From NCBI GenBank assembly GCA_002102555.1, contig MCFL01000061.1, positions 83,823 to 147,822 of the forward strand: a stretch of 64,000 nucleotides of DNA. The letters are read 5' to 3'. Under the pieces are notes generated by a model that saw nothing but the letters and a program-made list of their open reading frames with translations, did not search any database and was not told the origin of the DNA. A program made the position numbers and the translations under genes. Below, piece by piece: positions 12,515 to 24,141 of this stretch (position 1 is the stretch's first letter; each line of letters begins with the position of its first letter). Source of the DNA: Catenaria anguillulae PL171 (taxonomy: Eukaryota > Blastocladiomycota > Blastocladiomycetes > Blastocladiales > Catenariaceae).

Positions 12515-14123
12515 TCAGTGAGCAACGACAATGCCCTTTTCCACATCCTCCACATCCTCGACCAGCAGATCGTCGTCGGCCTTTTCGCCAAACCGGCCCT
12601 CCCAACGTGCCATCACAACAGTTGCGATGCAGTTACCCGTCAGGTTTGCACAGGTCCGTGCCATGTCCAAGAACGGGTCCACGCCAAGAATCACCAAAAT
12701 GCCCTCCTTGGGCAGGTTGAACATGGTCACACAACTTGCTAGCACGACAATGGAAGCACGGGGAACGGCGGCGACACCTTTACTCACAATCATCAAAGTG
12801 AGCATCATGATAATCTGAGTGCCGAAATCCTGCTCGACTTCTCCAATTTGGGCACAGAAGCGTGACGCCATGGCGAGGTACAAGGTGGTGCCGTCAAGGT
12901 TGAATGAGTACCCAGTGGGCATGACAAAAGCAACAATGTCGCGCGGCACGCCAAACTCGACCATGATTTCCATGGCCATGGGCAACGCTGATTCGGACGA
13001 GGCGGTGAAGAAGGCGAGGGCCGCCGGCTTTTGGATCGCGCGGAAGAAATCAATCACGTTGACGCGGCAGAGAGCAACGACCGGGACGAATACGCCGATA
13101 ACGAGAACAAGAAGGGCGCCGAATAGGCAGGCGACGAGTTTTCCGAGCGATACGAGCACGCCAAAGCCGTTTGTTCCAATGACCGCTACAAGAACAAGGA
13201 AACGCGTACATATTAGCTCCCTTGGAAACATGGAACAACACCAAAGACGAATGAATGAAAGTACCCATAAGTGCGCCGACAATACCGAGGGGGGCGAGCA
13301 ACATCACAAGCCAAGTGACCTGGACAACCAAACGATTGGAAGCTTGTTAGCATGGAACGGTTGTCGGTCCACGACCGTGGGCTCGAGAACGGTGCGAAAA
13401 GGGGAAAGGTTGCCGTGCCTGAAACATGATGTCCATCAATGCGTCCAACCACCTAATCATTATGGCACGCTTTTGGCGAGGGACCCAAAGCAGGCCGATA
13501 GAGAAGGCAACGGCGCAGGTAACAATTCCGAGGGTCTCGTTGGTCGCTGCCGCGTCAAAAAAAGACGTGGGAAGCACTTTTTCGATGAGCTTTTCTGCGC
13601 TAATGGCGGACAAGTTCTTCTTGATATCGTCCGAGAGGTCGCCCTTGACGAGAGGCACGCCAACACCCGGTTGAATGAGGTTGACGGCGCCCAGACCAAT
13701 GAACAGGGCAATCGTCGTGACGGTCCAAAAGTATGCCAGGCACTTTGCAAACAAGCGACCGACCCTGCCAACGTCGTCGCCATGGCCGGCAATACCCACG
13801 ACGAGAGTCGAGAAAATGAGGGGAGTAATGAGACACTTGATTGCCCGGAGAAAGATCTGTGTGATTGGGAGATCGAGGTGCAGTCAGCTGACTGTGATCT
13901 TTTAGACATCGAGCCAGGAAGTAAAGAGCCAAACCTTTGCCAAAACTTGACCAGTGTAAGCAACAGACTTGCCTCCGAGGCCGCCGATGAGCAGACCAAG
14001 GCCTGTTGCAAGGAAGATGTAGTGACTGAGGGATGTCTTTTCGCGAAGGAACCGCCATGGAGTCATGCGTCCCTTCTCTTTGGCGTCAACGTCGACGGCG
14101 GGAGCAGGGGATGAAGCAGTCAT
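12515..14123 (-). CDS. DctA/GltP-type dicarboxylate/glutamate:cation symporter, paralog 2
   Basis: Tandem paralog of the 9.7-11.3 kb symporter, about 450 aa. Four exons join in frame: 13935-14123, 13419-13856, 13265-13319 and 12515-13185. It shares [51 protein letters not shown] and [14 protein letters not shown] with paralog 1. The intron after MFQ sits at the same codon as in paralog 1, but here the donor is GC (GTTTCAG then GCACGG at 13418) rather than GT. Two extra introns, after VLAK and within ALMA, are absent from paralog 1. The C-terminal acidic tail (ADDDLLVEDVEDVE) and the N-terminus differ, so regulation or targeting may have diverged. The substrate is not deducible from sequence alone. 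Confidence 0.92.
13322..13418 (-). other. GC-AG intron in symporter paralog 2
   Basis: The exon boundary is fixed by alignment with paralog 1 (MFQ|VTWxVMLLAP). On the minus strand the sequence after CAG is GCACGG and the intron ends CCAG. At the homologous position paralog 1 has GTGTGT. GC donors are a known minority splice class. Confidence 0.75.
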
Positions 14124-15586
14124 GATTGAGGGCGGATGGCGATTTGTTCAGGATGTGGGGAGGGGTTGAAGTGCTTGGATGGTGTGAATGAATGCGTGAG
14201 TGCGCGAGCCGCAAAAATACTTCATGGGCTCAGTGAAAGTAACAGAGTCGGCATTTCAGGGTCGATGGGGAATCGAGCTGCCTTTATACTGACGGTGCTG
14301 CGGACGTTGTGAGGAGTTGGGGGAGAACGAGGGGGAATGCAAACAAGGCAGCTCAAGGGCAAAAACAAGTTCCGTGAGAAAGCCCTTGGTATTGGCACAC
14401 AGTGTTGGGGAGTAATGATAGCATGGACTAGCTCCAGCCTATATCGGGCTCGTGCATCAGTGACCGTATCGTTCCAGGGCCCGCCTGTGCACACACGCAC
14501 AACCACACACATTAACATTTACGCATGGCCGCGGGTGAACAGCGCCATACGAGCCGTTCACACACACACTTGTTGCACCAAATTTCTACCGCCAAACGGC
14601 AGGACACGGATGTTATCGAAAAGATTTAGGAAGCGCAGGTCATGCGGACAGTGAGGACGTGTTTAATTCTGGCTTGAGACACCTCCCAACTGTGGTTACT
14701 GTGGTTTGCACACCAGCGGCAGATTTCGAGATCTCCCTTTGCTTTCTAGATCCTTGTCCTGGAATTGGTCGCTCTGCCGACGGGCCAATTCCAAGCAGCC
14801 GCTAAAATGGGGGAAAGCTCTCAAGGCCAACGCGAGGTTCGCCAGGGCTAAATTTGGGTGCCGCCAAGCTCAAGGCTGATCTGAAGAAAGTGACGCTTGA
14901 GGAGTGATGCGCAGCCGATCCGGACATCCCTGACCAGGCAATGTGAGAGTCACATGAGCTACCACGCGCCGCATTTACCTGGGCTTGCTTGAATGGCATG
15001 GTCGAATGTCGCGTCAACGATTACAGACATCGTCACCCATGCCATCACGGCTTGCTCTGTCGTGTGACACACTCCATGGATATGGTGACTGTTTTCGCCT
15101 GGCCTGTGGGCTCACAATGAATGCGGTGAGCGGCTGGCCGGTTGTGGTGGGTGCCACGGTAGGGTGCATGCCGTTCTCATTCGCCTGTAACTCCTTCGGT
15201 CCCGTCCACCATTCCCATGACTGATTGAGGACATCTGACTCCAACGCTTACGGGTTCGTGGGAGAAGGTTCGATTGTGCAGTAATCTCAAATCGAGGCAG
15301 ACCAACTATACAGCTGCGTTTACAAGTACCATTTGCAAGTAAGGTGTCACTGATGTTGCGCGATGCAAACGGTACATACGAGTCAGATTCAATGTTACAC
15401 TGTGTGGAATGCACGGGAATGTCATTCTGTGAGACTAGAAAAACATCAACAGTGACGGGAAAAAAAAGGTCACACAAAGGGGATTGTCTCAAGTACAGGA
15501 TGTGGCGCAAAAGCTGCTCGGAAAACAATAACAAGCACAACCGAAACACATCAGAACATGCGACTGGGATAAAGGAAAGAGCAAAT
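14124..15586. other. Intergenic region
   Basis: Nothing with coding support is seen in these 1.46 kb. Frames longer than 60 codons overlap on both strands and have biased composition. The 14.12-14.3 kb part is the probable promoter of symporter paralog 2, and the right edge is the 3' flank of the XMAP215 gene. Confidence 0.5.
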
Positions 15587-18500
15587 TTACTGGCTGTTAA
15601 GGGAACCCGAGCTTCCAAAACTGCCCGATCCGCTGTTGCTCGTCTGAATGTTTGCACGCATTTGCGCCAGACGCGCGCGCAATTGCGAAACCGTATTGTT
15701 GGTACTGGAAGATGCCGCTCCAGCACCTGCCCCACTCGCCGCCGACGACCCAAACGCCGACCGCGAAGTTGTGCTGGTGCTCCCGCTGCTGCCATAGGAC
15801 GACTCGCCATACCCACCGGCAACCGTAGACGACGGCATCGGGTGCTGGCTGTGTTGTTGCTGTTGTTGCTCAAAGTTGGCCAAGTTGCGCTTGATGTACG
15901 ACTGGAAGAAAGGGCCCGTGCGCGACATGTACTCGTCAATCTTGGCTTGCATGTGCGGGTACCGCTGCTGGAAATGGTACAAGTCGTGCAACCCGTCCTT
16001 GGACTGCTCCTTGGTCGCAATCTTGGAAAAGATGGCCTGCAGTTGTTGCAGTGCCTCAGTGTTGGCTTGGTCGTGCGACGCATCGTATCCGGCCGACGCG
16101 GCAACGGCGGAAATGGCGGCATCACCGCCAGCAGGGAATGCAGATGACGACGCATAGCTCCGCTGGCTCATGCCTGATCCAGGGCGAGGAATCGATGCGC
16201 CGGCGTGTTGGCTCTGCTGCAAATCGTCTGCGCTCGAGTGGACGCTACCAGTCACAGACCCAGACCCCAGCCCAATACTGCCACCCCGTTGCTTCTTTTG
16301 CTGCGACGCGAGCAAGTTGCGCGTGTACGTGTACACGTATGCGTCCTCAGCATCCTCGACCAAATAGAAATGTTCAAGCACGCGCTCGCCGAAGTGGCTT
16401 GTCAACTCCGACAACATGGTCTTGATGGTACGAATCGGCACATCGCCCAACGGAGTTTCGCGCTTTTTCCAGTCGGCGGCCTGAATCGTGTCGAGGAACA
16501 CGTGAATATCGCGAATCAGCTCGGCCACATTGACGCGATCCTCCTTGAGGAGCACGGGCAGCTGGCGAATCACCTTCCACAAGCACTTCATGGTCAACTC
16601 GGCAAATCGGACAATCTCGGGTTTGGACGCCTCTTGACCCGCGGCACCTACGGCGACAACCTCGGCCGGCGACGTGAGAATGGCGTGCATGGCCTCGCCC
16701 AGCATCTTGAGCAGCACGCCAAACGTCACGTTGGCAGGGCTCTTGTCGAGAATGCGCACCATCAGCATGTTGAGCGCCTTGACCAGCTGCACGCCCGCGG
16801 TCCGGGTCGACAGGTCATGGTCCAGCAATCGGCGGAGAAGCTCCGACATGACTGACGACAGAGTATCAATCGACAAGCTTGCAGCGAGCTCAGTCACATC
16901 AAAAAATTGCAGGAGCGTGTGCAGCAGGTGTTTGCACAAGCGCATGACAACCTGCGAGTCGGGAGCCATGAAGGCAAATCGGATTTGAAGGGCGACGGCG
17001 GAAAGAAGTTGGTTGCCGTGGTTAATGAGCAGTTGTGGGTTGGATGGAATAATCTTTTCCACTTGGCGCAAGGCTTCCAAGGCTTGGTAGGCATCATTGG
17101 ACATAATTTGCGTCACCAGCAGGTCCATGATGGTTTCGCGTTGTTGGACCGATTCGTACTTGGATGAGTAGGTTGACACACCAACCTTTTCGGGAGAGAG
17201 AGAAAAGTTGGGGACAGAGGGCGGGGCCATGCGCGAGTTGGTCGGCTGAGATGGTGCTGGCTGACTTGCGTACGGGTCGAATGGTGGTTGTTGCTGCTGT
17301 TGCTGCTGCTGTTGCGCATACGGATCGGCACCGTATTGCTGCTGCTGCTGCTGTTGGTCGTACATGCCAAACTGCTGTTGTTGCACTTGATGTTGTTGTT
17401 GTTGTTGATGGAAGTGTGGTTGAGGTGGAGCTTGGAACCCGCGAGCTTGCTGCGTCGGTTGGAACGACGGCGGTTGCATTCGGGACGCAAGTGGTTGTTG
17501 CGACATCATGCCGTTACCGCCGTAACCCGAATCCTCGGCCATGGCACCGCCATACATGGGTTGCTGGATAGACTCGCGCCGTGGCGGAGCGGCGCTTGCA
17601 AACGACAGTGGCTGCTGTTGCTGCGCCCGGTGCGTCGGCAATGGCGGGCTTTGCGGATACTGTTGTTGTTGCTGCTGAAACTGCATTTGGGGCGGCGCGC
17701 CAAACATGGACTGCGGGCGCCCAAACTGCTGTTGCGGTTGTTGCTGCTGGCCATACGGATCCGCTTGCATTCCGCCGTACCCATACTGGCCCTCATCCCC
17801 ACTCACGGCCGGCGGCACTGGTTGCTGGTACATGCCGCCCATCCCGATCCCATTCCCTGCACCATACATGCCCGCATCGCCACCCATGCCTGACCCTGGC
17901 ATACTGATACTACCCCTGTTCCCGGCGGCAGAAGGAGCCGCGATCCCAAACTTTGGCTGCGCGGGCGGGGGGCCCAGCCGTGCCGCCATCGCATCCTTTG
18001 AATTTGCGACGGCCGCCTTGACCGCCTGCCTGGCGGGCGTATCCCGCACAGGCCCAATATCCACCTCCATGACATCCCTTCCGGGAGTCGGCGGCTCGCC
18101 AATAGCAGCGCGCTTGATCTTTTGCTGCAACAAGGTCTTTTCCTTTTCGGGCAACCGGCCCACGAGCTTGTACATTTGCGACTCACCCACGGCCCGCGCC
18201 ACCTCAACCAAGGCGCCAAGCGCGGCATTGCGCACGGTCGCCTCGCGCTCGGCAATAAATCCGGCAATCGTCGGCACGGCCTTTGGCGGACAGCACGCCA
18301 TCCCAACCCGCGAGATCATGCCACCGAGCTCGTCAATGCATTCGGCACGCTGGCGCGAGTTTTTGGATTCGGTGGCCTTGAGAATCATCGGGAACAGCTT
18401 GTGCGGCGGGTATAGGGCGTTCATGGTGACGAGTAGAGCGCGCGCGCGTGTGCGAACGGGCTCCTTGTTGTCGCCGAGCTTGACGAGCAGGCTCGGGAAG

Positions 18501-20987
18501 AAGGCATTGGCCTCGTAGTCAGTGAGCGAGTGGCCGTGGTCTTCGAGCAAGCCAACCAGGTGTTCGACAATGTCCAAGCACTTGAGGGCGATGGTGGTGT
18601 TGGTGTCCTGGAAGCGAACCGTAACGTACTTGAGAATCACGTCCGAGTGATGCAAGCAGTCCTCGTTCTTGGACGTGAGCAGCGCAGCCAAGTGGTTGAG
18701 CCCCGCAATGTGGTCCTTTTCCTTGTAGTGACCGGTAGAAAAAAGCAAGTTGACGAGCGGTAACGCGAAACACATGGTTGCCTGTTCGCGCAAAAACTCA
18801 ATCAAGTCGGGGCGAGTCCCGTCGAGAATCCACCGGCCCGGTCCGCGGTCTTCGCCTGCACGCTTCACCTTTGCCCTCGGGTCGCCCGGCAATGCACTAT
18901 ACTCGGACTCGCTCGGCGGCGTGGGGATGGCGGGCATGGACCCAAACCCTCCACCGCTCCCGGCGCTGCCCAATGAACCCGACGACGATGAGGATTGCAT
19001 CATGGACTGCGGCCGAGCTTTACCGGGCGGTGCTGGTTTCTTGAATCCACTGGCAGACGAGGCCCCGGCGCTGGGAGAGCCGGGCCGTGCCATCATGGAC
19101 TGCGGCCGCGCCGCAGGTTTCCGAGCACCCGCGGCGGCGGGCTTGCGAGTAGGCGGCGCCATGGCAGGAGGTGCGTCGTCCACGTCCATTGAATCGGACC
19201 CAAAATCCTGTGCCGTTGCTGCCGGCTTACCCAACCTTGCCGCGAGCCGTGCAGGCGGGCCACGCTTTGGCGGGACCATGCCGGCAGCAGCTGCTGGTGC
19301 AGGCTTTGGCGGGGCAACGGCCGCCTTCTTGATTCCCTTGATCTCAGCCTTTTCGGCAAACTCGCGCACCTTTGCCTGCTTGATGGCGTCGAGCTTTTCC
19401 AAGTAGGCCAGCAGCGGGCGCTCGCCGATCAGCTTCATGAGCGTGCCAAGGGCTTCGGCGGCCGCGTCACGCACGTCCGTGGTCGAGTCGTCCATGGCCT
19501 TGACGACCGCTTCGGCCATGGCCTTGAGCTCGGCCTTGCCCGGTGCTGCTCGGGTGGACTTCAGGCAGCGGGTCAAGAAGCGAACACACTCGGCTTTGAC
19601 TTGCGGGTTCTTGTGGGTAAAGTTTGAAAGGGTATCTTCGAGGTTGAGGTCCAGCGAGGTCTGTCACAGACACTACGTCAGCAGAATGCAATCGGATTAT
19701 AAGCCGAGAGGAACGGACAGAAGCAAAGATGGCATCCAACGCCAATCGAATACTCTCAATCACATTGGCCTTCTTCTCCTTGCACTTTTCAATCAACGGT
19801 GGGACGGAAATGTGTCGATAAGGCGCAAAGTCCTTGCGCAACCCCTTTGCCAGCGCGCCCAAGCACTGAATGGCGACATTGGCCACAACAATGTTGGCAT
19901 CGTTGACACGCTTGGCCAGCGCATTGACCAGCTCGCCAAATTTGTCCTCCTTGATCTTTGGCGCACTGACCAGCTGCAACAAATTGTCGAGCGCCTCCTT
20001 GCGTTCCTTCCACTTTGTACTCGCCAGTTCCGTGAAGAAGGATCCAGGCAGCTGCTTGAGGACATCGACGGGCTCAATCAAATCGTCCATCCCGCCATCG
20101 TCGTCATCTGCCTCGCCCTCGGCCGCAGCCCCGGCGCCGTCGCCGCCAGCAGGACCGCCCATAGCCGACGTTTGCTCGAACTTTTGGTTTCGCGTCATGC
20201 GACTCGGCTGCATCCTGGCCCCGCCGAGCTTTGCAAACTCGGTCTCGAGGTCCTTTTGCTGGACGGGCTTCAAGTCGCCCAAAAAGTTCTTGACGGCGTC
20301 GCCGTAGTATTGGTAGAGAACGAGGGTCAGGGCTTGTGCCTCGGCGCGCACATTCTTGTCGGAATGACCAAAGAGTTTGGCGAGTTGTTTTGCGACGATT
20401 TTGGCATTGACAAGCTGTGGGCCAAATGCGGCGATAAGTGCGGTCGTGACGTTGACGGCGGCAGCAACGGATTTGGGTGCTTTTGCGCCATAGCCGCCAA
20501 TGATTGGGTCCTGCAAATGCGTCAAGTCAAGCGTGAGATCTTGCATCACCACATGATTGTGTGACGAACAGACAACAGCAAAAAAAAAACGGACCAAGAT
20601 GGGATCAGCACTCTCGCACACTTCCACACTAAATAAGAGCGTGTCCAGCGCCTTTGTCCTGACGCCAGCCCTTGTGCTCGCAATGCACTTGTCAACGAGC
20701 GCCTTGGCAATATCGGGCACAACGCGTGCAGCAACAGGTGTAGGGGCAAACTCCATGAATGCTGCGGCGGCGCACACGCCGGCTTCTTGGGCAACCATGT
20801 TTGCATCAAGCACAAACTTTTTGATGTCCGAGGCAAACTTGGCGTAGACGGGTGAGTCCTCGGGCGATGTGCGGAACTGCTTTGTGAGGTCGTCGTAGCC
20901 CGACTGGCGGCCCTTCCAGTTCTTGTGGCCCAGCCGGTCGGGCAGCGGGACCATGGACCAGTCGATCTCTTGAACTTCGCCGTCCAT
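15587..20987 (-). CDS. XMAP215: XMAP215/Dis1/Stu2-family microtubule polymerase (multi-TOG)
   Basis: A 1,780-aa TOG-array protein that should bind tubulin and promote plus-end growth and spindle or flagellar microtubule dynamics. Two exons: 19719-20987 and 15587-19660, with the intron at 19661-19718. Start MDGEVQEIDWSMVPLPDRL has TOG1 right after it (~1-240; HKNWKGRQSGYDDL). TOG2 is at ~310-550 (STKWKERKEALDNLL), followed by an Ala/Pro/Lys-rich linker and TOG3 at ~690-960 (LREQATMCFALPLVNLLFS). A Gly/Gln/Pro-rich region (~1000-1250) with long CAG/CAA tracts precedes a C-terminal helical domain (~1270-1560; ALEALRQVEKIIPSNPQLL) as in animal XMAP215/ch-TOG and absent from budding-yeast Stu2. 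The tail includes LYHFQQRYPHMQ. A run of ten T codes for Phe at 20,580-20,589 inside TOG1 and may mark a mis-called short intron. The start is divergent from BCD1. Confidence 0.92.
17280..17690. repeat. CAG/CAA (polyglutamine) microsatellite cluster within the XMAP215 gene
   Basis: The + strand shows repeated TTG/CTG triplets in several blocks (for example around 17,288-17,360, 17,385-17,410 and 17,660-17,685). They encode Gln runs in the linker before the C-terminal domain. Mixed CAG and CAA codons suggest selection on the amino acid, not only triplet slippage. Confidence 0.8.
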
Positions 20988-21425
20988 GGTTGTCTTTGGT
21001 TGTGTGCAGCGAGGCGGCAGGGAATGAGACAGAGGCAATGCCCGTGGCGGAGGTGCGTTGGATGGTTGGGGGTGGGATGCAGCTCAGCGAAGGATGATGG
21101 TACTGAGTGATTGGCGGCGAGTGCGCAAAGTGGCGAGTCTCACTGTGTGGTTACTGGCTTGCATACATGGTGCAATGTTGAACGGTGTTTTCAATGTCGG
21201 CGGATGATGCGATCGACAAGTTGCAAACCACTCAACGCGATGACGGATCGGCGTCAGCGTCAGTGTGAGACGCGCGATCGACTCTGTAGTGACAGTCCAC
21301 GTGATATCATTCTGGGCCAAGATGCATTCCCATGCGGGAGCCAACGCGTCTCATTTGACGTTTCGTATCCTGAGCCCCGAATGCTATCCTGCACTCACTT
21401 CTCATTGAGCATCTGCATTCCAACA
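20988..21425. promoter_or_regulatory. Shared divergent promoter region, XMAP215 and BCD1
   Basis: The 438 bp between the minus-strand XMAP215 start and the plus-strand BCD1 start must contain both 5' flanks. I could not identify a TATA box or specific factor sites. The assignment rests on gene orientation. Confidence 0.5.
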
Positions 21426-23099
21426 ATGAATCCACCACGTGACAATACCAGTACCCCAAACCCTGCATCACCATCACCATCGAGTACCATGGCCGAACTC
21501 ACCAACGCCAACGAGGCCACGGTAGCCTCTCCACCAAAGAAGCCGCTTTGCCAAGTGTGCAACACAAACCCGCACAAGTACCGTTGTCCAGGGTGCTCCA
21601 CACTCACTTGCTCGCTTCGCTGCGTCCAATCCCACAAGTCCGCCACAAACTGCTCTGGCCAGCGAAACAAGACGGCCTACGTCCCACTGGAACGCTACAC
21701 GGAAAACACGCTCTACTCGGACTACTCGCTGCTCGAAGACACGGCTCGCACCGCAGACAATGCCGCACGCAGCCGCCACTCTGGCCCGCTCCACAAGGTG
21801 GCCAAACCCACGCAGTTCAAGCTGCCCGTCAAACTGCACAAGTTGCAGCTGGCTGCGGGCAAGCGCGGAACAAGTGTGAGGTTCATGTCCCGCGGCATGA
21901 AGCGTGCAGAGGATAACCGCTCCTATGTCGATTTCCATACCGAGGTGGTTCATTGGACGGTCGAGGTGCATTTGCCCATCAAGTTCGATGAGGAGGGTTG
22001 CAAGGTGTTGCTCACGGCACCCGTCCCAGAGTCGGAATCGGTTGCCTCCGTTATCTCTGCATTTGCCGACCCGGCATCCGCGGTATCGCTTTCGCATCCG
22101 GCCGCGCACGTGGCCATGGTTGCGCTGCTCGCGTCGAAACCTTCGTTGCACTATTACTGGCGCAGGCCCAACCCGATTCGTGGGCAGCCGGGCAGGTTGC
22201 ATGTTGCGATTCCCGATGCAGCCGTGTCCATCAAGGACGCACTCAATAATGTGCCCGTGCTCGAGTACCCCGTGCTGGTTGTGAAGCGCGAGCCGCTGCC
22301 CGAGGCCGAGGTTGTGTTGGCCACGGTGAAGCCAGAGGAGGACGACGATGTTCTTATGAATGATCCATTGGCGGCTGCCCAAGATGAACAAGATGGGTCG
22401 GACAGCGACGATTCGCCGCCTGAGATTGCATCGTCGGCGGCGCCGCGATCCCAGACTCTATCACAACCGCAGCCTCCGTCTCACCAGTCATCACCCGCAC
22501 CAGCTACTTTGCCAACACCATCACCGCCGCGGCCCATGCCACGTGTACCTGCTACTCGTGGTCACGCCAGCCTACCAGCCAAGCCTGCCACGCTGCCCCC
22601 ACTTCCTACCTCCACAGCCATGGCATTATCAGCCGCACCCCTTCCTCCTCCGCAAGCGACAGCTCCACCTGCACCCGCGCCTGCCACAAGTTCATCGGCT
22701 CCTTGGCGCACGCCAACATGGTCCGCCAACCCGTACGCGTCAACCGCGCCCGCGAACCCATATGGCGGACATGACCGGTCTGCTGCGACGGCTCAACCAA
22801 AGTCATCGTCATCTCCACCGAAGCCTGCCGTGCAGCATGTTCCAGCAAACCCATGGTCGGCTTTTGCGCTCGCGCCGCACACAGCCGCAGCACCCGTGGC
22901 CCTGTCAGGTTGGGGTGCACCGCCAAACAGGACTCAAGCACAGCCTCAACCAACCAAGTACCAGCCTCAAGCAGCGGCAACAAAAGCAATGCCTTCGTCG
23001 GAACAGGTTCTCGCGCTGTGGCAGCAGTTGGCGGCGGGACAACAGGAACAGGTTCAGCGGGCATTGTCGGCAGATTTTGGGAGTTCAAGCAACCAGTAG
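21426..23099 (+). CDS. BCD1: Box C/D snoRNA assembly protein BCD1 (ZNHIT6-like)
   Basis: A 557-aa nucleoplasmic assembly factor for box C/D snoRNPs, intronless as read. A zf-HIT domain lies at ~42-76 with Cys spacing CQVC...CPGC...CSLRC...H...C and the typical KYRCPGC core. Next come the BCD1-specific region FMSRGMKRAEDNRSYVDF and WTVEVHLP (~160-200), then a conserved globular part with YYWRRPN and YPVLVV. Residues ~320-557 are acidic, then Pro/Gln/Ser-rich and probably disordered. A second in-frame Met (MAELTNANEA, 21,489) is an alternative start. The gene is divergent from XMAP215 across 438 bp. No damage is seen. Confidence 0.9.
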   Translation: MNPPRDNTSTPNPASPSPSSTMAELTNANEATVASPPKKPLCQVCNTNPHKYRCPGCSTLTCSLRCVQSHKSATNCSGQRNKTAYVPLERYTENTLYSDYSLLEDTARTADNAARSRHSGPLHKVAKPTQFKLPVKLHKLQLAAGKRGTSVRFMSRGMKRAEDNRSYVDFHTEVVHWTVEVHLPIKFDEEGCKVLLTAPVPESESVASVISAFADPASAVSLSHPAAHVAMVALLASKPSLHYYWRRPNPIRGQPGRLHVAIPDAAVSIKDALNNVPVLEYPVLVVKREPLPEAEVVLATVKPEEDDDVLMNDPLAAAQDEQDGSDSDDSPPEIASSAAPRSQTLSQPQPPSHQSSPAPATLPTPSPPRPMPRVPATRGHASLPAKPATLPPLPTSTAMALSAAPLPPPQATAPPAPAPATSSSAPWRTPTWSANPYASTAPANPYGGHDRSAATAQPKSSSSPPKPAVQHVPANPWSAFALAPHTAAAPVALSGWGAPPNRTQAQPQPTKYQPQAAATKAMPSSEQVLALWQQLAAGQQEQVQRALSADFGSSSNQ

Positions 23100-24141
23100 A
23101 TTTCGGCTTTTTTATGTGTACATACATGGTAACTGTTGACTGCCTCTGTGTCAGTGTCGATAAGCACATCAATCCGTCTTAACCGGACTTATCGAGGATG
23201 CATTACCGTGCTGTTCTTTAATGTATGTGGACGGGCTTGGAGAGCTGAACGTCGAAGGATACTCTCAACGTGAGTCTGGCACGCGAGGCAAAAGATTTGT
23301 AGGAAGAAATAGCAAGATGGAGAGCTTGGCTCACCTTTTGTATTCAGTCTCAGATACCATCGTAGTCAATTTGGGCTGCCATTATCCGGCCCCGACCAAG
23401 GGGCACTGGGTCCAGCCTCGGCTGTAGTAAGAGCCATTGCTAATCACCGACCGAAATCAAGACAAAACCAGCAAAAATGAAGAGGGGAGGGACGGCGAGC
23501 ATGAAATGTCGGCTAGCTCAATTCCCCGTACATCAATCCAGCCATGAAAGCGGTCCGTACGGGGACTCAACGCAGTCGAATGCCCGAATCAACGGGTACT
23601 CTGCCCAACATGCTTGCTCAACAAGACCCACAGAGTAATGATCTAGGAGTACAAAGAGTTGGGAATCTTTGGGAGTACGAAAGTAGCAACGTGCAGCGGA
23701 GCATCTATCATGCAGGAAGTCGGTGTGGTTGGGCGATTGGGATTGTCGAGGATGCGTTGTGTGCGAGGTTAGGGCGGCTGGCGGGTTCTCAGAAGCGGAG
23801 ACAGGCTGTCGCGGCCCTTCTTGAATAATCAACATCTGTAGCCTTCCTCCTCTCAAGACTGCATTTTTTCACCAACATCTCTACACGTGATGGGTTGCAC
23901 CCAACCAAGCCACCAGTTGGCGGTGAACAGGTCCAAGTGAGGCACACTCAAGCTCGGAGAGGAAAGAATCAACTCTCAAGTGGCCGTAGGTCATGCACAA
24001 ATAAATGACGAAAAGTTCGATTACTTGGTTTAGATGGACATCAACCAATGAAACTTCAACGCAGGCAAAAGTCAGCGACACGCGGCAACGAAAAGCCGAC
24101 ACCCTCGTTGACTTCAACCTGACCTCCTTCGACCTACCAAC
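23100..24141. other. Intergenic region
   Basis: No supported gene. Several frames of 60-110 codons overlap antisense to each other without domain signals. The region holds the 3' flanks of BCD1 (+) and of the VWD-like gene (-), which converge here. Confidence 0.5.

Noticed and set aside
12819-14114. 431-codon + frame overlapping symporter paralog 2
   Set aside because: The minus strand shows clear DctA motifs and phased introns; the + frame is an antisense open frame.
17288-17893. Leu/Val-rich + frame opposite the XMAP215 linker
   Set aside because: CTG/TTG runs are the complement of the glutamine codons.
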